This document shows positions 39,097 through 48,400 of a DNA stretch of 64,000 nucleotides, in pieces. The DNA lies in the NCBI RefSeq assembly GCF_011397635.1, contig NC_064754.1:32530543-32594542 (forward strand), read 5' to 3'. The translations under genes and the position numbers were made by a program. The DNA is from Epinephelus fuscoguttatus (taxonomy: Eukaryota; Chordata; Actinopteri; Perciformes; Serranidae). The first letter of the stretch is position 1. Every line of letters begins with the position of its first letter. The notes below the pieces were generated by a model. That model was not told the DNA's origin and made no database searches. It saw only the letters and a program-made list of their open reading frames with translations.

Positions 39097-39328
39097 GAAG
39101 AGGATGACAGAGATAGAAGACATAGCTGGGATGTAGCTATAAGTTGTTATTGAAAGGTCTCCTTTACTTAGCTGCCATAGTGTACCTCCACTTATTTCAC
39201 ACTTAAAGCCTGGATTTGCTCCTACTATGTTGAATGAGTTTGGGTTTTACCCTATTATGCTATAATTTAGCTCCGCTGCCGTAACAGGAGCAGTATCAGT
39301 GATTATCTTGGTGAGATGCTCCAGATGT

Positions 39329-39479
39329 CTACTGCTCTCTCTTGGTCTTCCTGGCCAGAGACTGAATGGCAGTGAAGAAGGTATCTGGTGTCTCCTCCTC
39401 CTCCAGTTTAGACTTGGCACAGAAGAAAGGAGGGGTGTAGTCCATGGGGTCTGTGTTGCCCAAAACCCAGTTGTAGGTG
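39329..39479 (-). CDS. epd: Ependymin-like exon 6 (terminal, stop TAG)
   Basis: 151 nt. It encodes residues 173-222, from STYNWVLGNTDPMDY through PPFFCAKSKLEEEE (Cys193) to the C-terminal KTKREQ and a TAG stop at 39331-39329. The acceptor TTTCAG is good. The final PP-x2-C and acidic stretch match the family's last exon. A degenerate duplicate of this exon lies at 38057-38209. Confidence 0.94.
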
Positions 39480-42400
39480 CTGAAATGTAAACAAAAAATT
39501 TACTTTTTTAGAATCATTACTGAGTGTTATTCATTGAGATGGCACAAGTACGAGGAACCGCAGACTGCGTACAGCACAGTGTGAGAATTGACTGGGGAAC
39601 AGTTTGTTGTTGCACAATTAGGCTAGTTTCTTTTCAAACATTTCATTCAGTGAAAGTATCATATACCTCAAGTGAAGAGTTGAAACATGCCTTAAATATA
39701 AATATTTCTACTTTTTTCACCATTAGATTCTCCAAATTCATTAAAACATTTGCATCCATCTCTTTTTTTCACTTGACTTCACATGACTGGTCACACTTAG
39801 GAATGTCAGTTTTGGTTAATTTTGCTTTCGATAGCTGAACACCCATTAACCAAAAACACACACACTCACACACACACAAAATGACATAGAATGCAAAAGG
39901 CCTTTCCTTTCAGTCCAATGCTACTCAGTGAGTTTTATCATTGCATTTCAAAGCACTATTTAGAGGTGGTGAAATTTTAATGTTTTGCCCTTTATTTTCT
40001 TTTCTGTTGATTTTGCTGACAGACAGCCGGCTGTTAACTAGCCTTGACTGCTCTGCGCTGCACACCACCTGGGTTAGGCGGTGCCATTCAGGTGCGGGGA
40101 TGGCGTTGCTGCAGAAATATGGTAGTCACCCTCTGGTCTAACCCCATAAAGACCCAGTGGGTAGGCAGCTTCATTCTGAGCTGTAAAACCCCTTTAGCAT
40201 TGTTTACTGTATATGTTAGCACCATTAGCTGTATTGGCACTGCTAATGGTGCTAACAGAGCTAACAGTGGTTACATACAGTAGTTAACAATGCTATATAT
40301 GATGCTGACAGACAATGTGGAATAAGATGATGTTTCAAGACTTAAAGCTACCGAGCGAGAAATGTTAAGGGTTAATTGAGTCTTGACAGATAAGTGTTAA
40401 AATAATTAGTAGCATTGTTTTGAATGATGGTGTTGGTTTTTCCGCTCTCTGTCTGCTCATGTTGTTTTGTTCTCACCTGATCATGGACCAGCCAGATGCT
40501 GGAGTGTGGACAGACATAGTCAGAGGGATGCAGCCAGTCTCAGTGAAGACAAACGAATATGTGCCTGGTGACATGAAGCATGACATGAAGTTATATGTGA
40601 GGATCCAGCAAAGTGCTGCACAAAACACCATCCAGTTATGTTGTTTTAACATTAACATACAAGTGGAAATTTCCTCTTTTGCACTTGCACATGCCTTACA
40701 AAAGAAAATATCTCATAGACGCATTTAAACATTTGGGTCACAGAAATTACAAAACGAATCAAAACAAAAACAAAAAAAAAACACTCTGCACATTATTCGA
40801 AAACAGGTGCATGGAAGGGGGACGAGTGTGACACATTTTGCAAATACACTCCCTCACACCATCTAACTTGCAAAAGAAATAAATTCAAGATTCAAGACGC
40901 TAAATAAATTTATTGCAGTGTTTTGGTACCAAGACATTCAACGTTTCGGTAAAACCATCAGTGCGAATGGAAAGAACCAATCAGATGCCTTCATGTCTCG
41001 TATTGCCTGAGCCGTCCTCCGTCCCTCCCTCCCTCCTCCCTGCACGCACTCATCACATGTCACCGTTGCCAGAAATATTCAGCACACTCCTCAGCAGAAA
41101 TACTGAGTAAGCAGGAGTTTGCTGCACAATGGCAGAGAAAATGCAGCCAAAAGTACCACTTCCAGCGTTATTTGTAATGGCTCACCCCACTAAACAGGCT
41201 GAGAAAGAAAAGTTAGAGGCAGAAAAGGCTGCGACGAAAAAGGCTTTTGATAAAGTGAGAGGACAAACCAGACATCAACAGCAGTCCAGCTTTTGAACGG
41301 TGGAGACAACTGAGGGAGCCTAAGGGCCTGAAAAGTGATGCAGAGGTTGCTGTCTTTCTGCTGGACAGGTAATTATTTGTTTGCTTTGGGGGGATTTGTT
41401 ATTTTACTCGGCTCTCCTCTGCCCTGCTGACTCCTACTGCAGGATGCGCATTCAGGCATGTCTGGACTTGTGGCTTTGGACAGAACACTGACGGGAGGGG
41501 GATCAGGGGGTGGAGCTTAGAGGAAGTGCCGCTTTCAAATCTTGCTAGCTCTCCAACATTACCAACTATAGCTTTAAGGTATTCTTGAGATATCGCATTC
41601 ACAAGAGTGTGACGGATGGATGGACGGAAAACCTGATAACATAGCTGTCACCGCATGGCTAGATACCACAAAAGGCAAGTAAAACAAAATTAGGTGAAGT
41701 GAATCTTTTAAAAAGTACTTAGAATGAATACACTTTTCTGTCTTGTGTAATTTTGCACAAGCTATTTTCTTGTTGCAAGTCAGTGAGTGCCTATACCAGA
41801 GCTCATCAGTGACATGGTGTGCTGTTATCAAGAGCAGTAATCCCTTCATGTCAAAATAAAATCAGATGTCCTAATTTAGAATAAACTGTTTCCTCTTACC
41901 GTTCTGTGGCAGTTCTCCATTCCAGTTGTTGACCAGCACGCCCATACCCCAGGAGGAAGAGGAGCCCATGAAAACCTGACCCATGTTTTGAGCATTAGAG
42001 GGAACTTGCATGGGAACGAAGGTAGTATCCAGTGCTTTCTTCTTGCAAGAGAATCTGCTCCAGTCGATCTCATAGTAGACTTTCTGAAAGGAGAAAGAAA
42101 GACATGAATGCTGTCCTTGCCTGTGTTGGCTCTGAGAATCCTGATTCAAGGACAGCATGTGTGTCTTAAAGAGTGTTATCATTTATTGTCAGTTTCAAAG
42201 GGCTGTTCTTATTCATCCTTGACACTGTAAATTGGTAGTAACAGGAGAATCCCCAGTAGGTGGCAGTATCACTGCATATGTGAAAATCCAGGAACTAATG
42301 AGTAGCCATTGTAAGATTTAGGTATTATTTTCATACTTTGCAGGTGAGCTTGAGATGTACTGGATGTATTTCAGATACAGTCCTGTGAGTTGGTTTCATT

Positions 42401-45400
42401 GTGTTATAACTTTGCTGCTTTTATCAGTAAATGCTTTGAGCATGTCATGTTAGCACGTTAGCCAGGTAGCTCATGGCTTACATTACATCCCTACACTAAT
42501 GTATTAAGAAGTGTAGTACACAGACTATATATAAAGATGGACAACATAACAGCATCCCGTCAGTGAGGTTGAAACATCTCGATCCCCCTCTGGTGGCCTC
42601 AGTGGCACTGCTCACGATTAGTCAGATGGGTATATGGCCAGAAAACTTGATACAGCAGAGGTCACTACTGCGCAGACTCTGACTCAAAATTACGTTCCTA
42701 GAGCAAGATGGCAGCGGCTATATCTGGGATATTTTAGCTTCACTTCTTAGAGTGGAGGTTAGTGGAAAGGTGTCATCCATCTTTACATGCAGTCTATCCT
42801 GTTGAACCCTAAAGTCCCCCAAGTGGACCTCTAGAGCTGCTAATAAAGGCCTGGTGTGTATCAATACACTGATCAGAAGAATATAGTGATGTTGCCCATC
42901 AAATTTAACAGCAGAACCTCAGCTACAAGGCTGTAAAAAAAAAACTTTTTATATACCCCAAACTCAGTTTTAACATCAACTAAATAAACAACAACAACAA
43001 CAACAACAACTAACTCCAACAACTCCAAACAGCACCGATATCCAGACCCAGTCGGTATAGTTTGGGCTCTAACTCGACCACGTTATTCAAAACACACACC
43101 ATTCATCTCAAATGAAAGCTGAGACTCCACTCTTTGCATATGTGTATCCAAATCACTCTCCCTTTAACCATCACAGAGCTACAGCCCAAAGAACAACAAC
43201 AGAAATCCCCTTGCCAAAATATATTTATAATATGGCTCTTACCCTATTAATTTCGCAGTAAAATGCACATTCTGCTGTTTCACACTCCTTCGCGTACTAC
43301 TGGAAGTTGTACGTCATTCAAATGAATCCGGGCGGAAAAAAAGTTTCCGGGGGAACAAAAAACAATGACCACTCCTGACCAACAGGAGCCGACATCTCCA
43401 CCACAACGCGTTCTGCTGACTCTGATTGGCTTACAGTGCTGTCAATCTCGTTTTGGTGGGTATAGCGTCATTCTATTGGCTCTAACGAATCAAACGAGGT
43501 TTCAATCACTCAAATCGGCCAAGCCGTCGCGGAGATACGGGCCTCCAAAGCTCAGAATAGAAACTCAGGTTCAAATGTAGTAGGTGCATATTGGTCAGTT
43601 TGGTGTGGGAAATAGTAAAAAAACGAAACAGACAGTTGTATGTGTATACCCTAAACATCAGTAGGGATTTACAGAAACAAAAAATGAAAGATAGGATTGT
43701 ACATGACAAAAATCACATGCAAACATGGAGCAATTCTGGAGAGCTCTCCTGAATTTTCTGTACTAAAACCTCTCTTGTTCTGCTTCACTTTATCAGAATC
43801 AACCTTTGCAGAGTTAATGTTCACATATTGTACTATGATGTGATAGAGGTTTAGAGCTGCTGCTGCTGCTGCTGCATCATTCCAAAGGGATACTCATCCT
43901 GAAAATGCTTTTTTTTTAGGTGAACCTCAAAATATTTCATTTGTGCTGTGTGTCATCTTCATTTACTCTTCACATATAACACATATACTGATATTTACAC
44001 ATCTTAACAAATCTCACAATTGTTCCCTTTACCATGACATCAAAAGTATTCAAATAGACCTTGTGGTTGCAGAGATATATTCATTTCATTATGGATATGC
44101 AGTTTTGGAGCAGAGGCCTATAAAACAGGAGTAGGGTTTATAAGGCTATGGTGTGGTAGACGTGCATGAGGTCATGAGGAAAGTGAGCCCTCATGAAAGC
44201 GAGTCACTGTGACCCATGTTAAAAATGTAATCTAGGCTGACCAAACGTCCTCTTTCGCCCGGACATGTCCACTTTTCACATCCTGTCCGGGGCGTCCGGG
44301 GGGGTTTTATAAACTCATGATAATGTCTGGTTTTCCGTGTGTTTGTGTGTGTGTGTGTTAGAGTGCGGCACGGGCAGCATATTTCTGTCCGAACCCAAAC
44401 CGAGCCCAACATTATTTAATGACCAAAGCACTGAGTCTGTGTCACACAGTGGTTACAGTTACAGGCTATTTAACAGGCCGGGGGTGCGCCATGGGTGCTC
44501 AGCTGCGGAGAGGGAGACCTCCGTGTTTGAGACGGGAGCGGGAGGCGGTACGTCCGACACTTCTAGCGAGGGGAGAGGGAGAAATAAAACAAAATAAGAT
44601 AAAATAGGAAAAACCTGTCTCCCTCTTTTATTTTATTTTCAGTGTTTAATCAAGGCGGAGGCGGGCGGCTGGAGGTCCGAGACTTCCAGAGAGGAGAGTG
44701 GTAGAAACAAACAGCCAATGTGTGTCTGTGTGTGTTATGTTCAGGTCTTGTCACGTAAATAACAGTCCCAAAGCAATAAACAGGCCAGACAATAGGATTT
44801 AATGTATTTTTACACTACATTTTCAGTGAAAGCTGACCGAATCCAACCCGAGCCCGAATACAATTTATAGCTACATTTCTGACCAAACCCGGCCCGACCC
44901 GTCGGGTACCGTCGGGCTCGGATCGCCACACTCTAGTGTGTGTGTATGTGTCCCCTATTGGGGCCTATCTAAATTTCTGTCTTCAAGAGATATTATTTTG
45001 TAATATAACTGAATTTTCTATCCATACATATAAATTTTAAATATATTAAAATGATAAGGCATCTTTGAGTAAACTGCGAGTATCATTTAAGTAGGCTATG
45101 TTGTGGCCGGCCGAGTATCCTCTTTTTTGGAAATCAAAATATGGTCACTCTAATGTAATCTATTGTTCTAGCAAATAAATATGGTGTTATATTCACCAAA
45201 ACATGAGTGTATTAAGCAAGCAGCAACATTCAGGACTAAAAAATGAAGCCAACACGGAAGGGCAGTTCCTTAAATGGTCAGTTGAGGCTGGCTCCAGGGG
45301 CAGGTGAATCCCCATATACACCTATGTTAAAATGCCCAACTTTACAGCAGAAATAAACATGTTTACAGCCTGGTCTCTATAGCTAACACTAGGTGCACAA

Positions 45401-48400
45401 CGCATTGATGGATCGATGCTGAACGGGAGTCATTCATTCCAATGGAGGTGAAAATGACGGATAATAACGGACTAGCGCGCAGCACGGCAGCGGTTCCGTT
45501 GACCATCAGACCGTGGAGGCGTTGGATTTTTCCTACTCGGGCGTTGACAAGATGGGAGAAACAGAGCGAAACAGTGCCGGAAGTAGCAAACAATATCTCA
45601 TTTATTTATGCAAAAGAAAAATAAGCATAAGCTTTTTCTACACTATTAAAAGTGATTGTTGACCATAGGTTGATTTCTAAGTGGTTGATAATTACTCTAT
45701 ATTTTCGAATTTCACGTTCATTTCATTTCTATATATCAGCTCTTTTAATAGTACACTACTCAACTCGTCTCAGTTCAGTTGGTACAGTGACAGTCAACGT
45801 GAGAGATCTTCACAAGAAGATATTGCTCACTCTTCTGCTAGATGACTTCCACATCTGGCCAGGTCCGTCAACGAAGGAATCTCGCAGTGTTGTTCTGGGG
45901 GTGGGGAATGCGTTGGGGACATGCTCCATTAAAACAGGAGAAATAGGTTGTGCACCTGGCGTAATTAAAACATTCAGGACAACTGTCGGGGGGTGAATTT
46001 TAATATAACTCACCTGTGAACATTTTCTTTTAGGCTTTCTTTCTTTCTTTTTTATGCATATTTAAGGGCTGGGCTGCTTAAATGATAGGTTGTCGCGAGG
46101 CAAAGTCAGATCCACCCCTCGTTTCTCCACAGATCCACCCTCTCATCTAAATTAAGTCATTTCTGGCTCCAAATATCCAGGATGGCCATGACCAAAATGC
46201 CAAACTTGAGGCTTTAAAAAAGGAGTTCAAAAACCTGTGTGTGAAGTCATTGTGGCTACCTCTATTATTTTTTACAGTGTATGTTAATGAGGCATAGTAG
46301 CACTGAGAGGATGTTACCCTCATCCAACTATGGAAGAAGTTGTTGTTTTTATTTGTGATATTTTGGTGTGTACATCAGTCCATGGGGACTTGGGTTGGGA
46401 ACCGGAGGGTCGCCCGCTCAATTCCGTGATTGGACCAAATATGGTGCGAGGACTGGTAGCTGGAGAGGTGCCAGTTCACCTCCTGGGCACTGCTGAGGTG
46501 CCATTGAGCAAGGCACCAAACCCCCCAACTGCCTGGGGCGCCATGGCATGTCCATGGCAGCCCCCTCACTCTGACATCTCTCCACTGTGTGCGTGTATAG
46601 GTCCTGTTTGTGCATGTGTGTGTATTTCGGACCTGTGTGTTAATGACAACAGAGTGAAAAAAAAATTGAATTTCCCCTCAGGGGGATTAATAAAGTATAT
46701 AAAATTAAAATTAAAAAACAAGAATCCCATGTTTGAGAAGAATGCAGAAACAAGGTACTGTGAACCTATTTTTCCTAGCTTACACAAAAGCAATACATGT
46801 GTCTCTCTAGACTGGCATTATTCTGTGCACAGTGCTCAATGCTTTTAGTTTGTGTAAACTTGGACTGTATTTATTAATGGTTGTTGCATGAGGTGGGAAA
46901 AATTTTAAATCTATTCACTACATGTATTACTTTTCATTGTTAGGAGTAAATTCAATTATTCACGGTCATGGGACACTGACTGTACTGTAAAACGAGTTTT
47001 TACCTAGTTCACCAATTCATCTGCTACAGTACCAGCAAGGTCACTATGAGCTGCCATTTGCCTGGCGGTTACATACCTGGTTGAAAAGCATCAGCTGGTC
47101 CATAGAAGAGGTCTGATTGGCAACAAGCGTGTAGGTTCTAACCCGCATCCTCTTACCAAAAGCGTCATAGCTTATTGTTCCCACAGCCGTGTAGACTCCA
47201 CTGGTATCGATCTAAAAAAGCGCCAGAGAGCAGAAAGTGAAGGAAAAGACAGGGATCACTTGACCTGGGCCCATCCGGGAGAGATTATAAACGGGGGGGG
47301 GGGGGGGTTTATGGGTGTTGCAGCATGTGAGCAGACTCACCAAAGTGAAACCTCCACTCATCAGCGGGGGAGAAACTGTGGATGAGTAAAATCAAAATGT
47401 TTAAGAAATCAGTTTTCTTAGTAATCTGAAATCAGATATGTATCAAGCACAGTGTAGCATACTGGGAAATAAACTGTGTTGACAAAGCAATACCTTCACA
47501 GTTTATAAATGTCTGCAGTTAAAGATTTGGCTTTTATGTATCATTTATTATTATTATTATTATTATTATTAGACAAAAACATATCACTGATATGGACCGT
47601 CTTTCACAGTTTCAAAGGGGGGCCAAGACAGTTGCACTAGATAAGCAAACTTCCTGCTGCCATTAAGCAGGTTAGACATGGTACTGAAGGTCCATCACTG
47701 GAGCGTTAGCGTGAGCTAACACAGCAACAGCGGCTCACATCCAACACCGAGCCTTGCTTTGAACAGCACCAACAAACTCACACCATAAAGTAGGGGTGCC
47801 AAACATATGGCCCATGGGCCAGAACCGGTCCGCCAAAGGGTCCAAACTGGCCCACTAGGTGACTAAACTGAGAGGTGTCAGGTTTCAGGAGCAAGTTATA
47901 CAATGTGCTGCTGATTTCATGTAAAACTCTGCTTTGGAGGCTTTTCAACCCAGATCAGAATACAGCTCTCTGATATAATAATGAATACTTCCTTCCTTCC
48001 TTCCTTCCTTCCTTCCTGGTTCGGCCCATCTGAGATCAAATTGGACTGTATGTGGCCCATGAACTAAAATGTTTGACACCCCTGGCATAAAGGCTTGACA
48101 ACATCATAAAACCCATTAATGAGCCACTCTCCTTCTCTCTCTTAATAGTTGTGTAGGCTGCTACATCTGTAGCCTACATCCCACTAACAAAATGAAACAC
48201 TGTAGCCTACTTTCACACTTAAAGCCACAGTGTGTAGGAATTTCTCCCATCTAACGTTGAAATCATATATTGCATTCAAACAGATGGTGCACTCTAGTGC
48301 CTCACTGTTTCAAACACGTATTGCAACAACTGTAGCCGCTGTGTACCAAAAAGCTATGATAACACTGATGAAACCATGTCATCCGATACTACATGGAGTA

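Noticed and set aside
45360..46015. Possible exon block in ependymin intron 3
   Set aside because: Several short frames on both strands and some CG-rich words, but no conserved motif or consistent splice structure; probably transposon DNA of unknown type.
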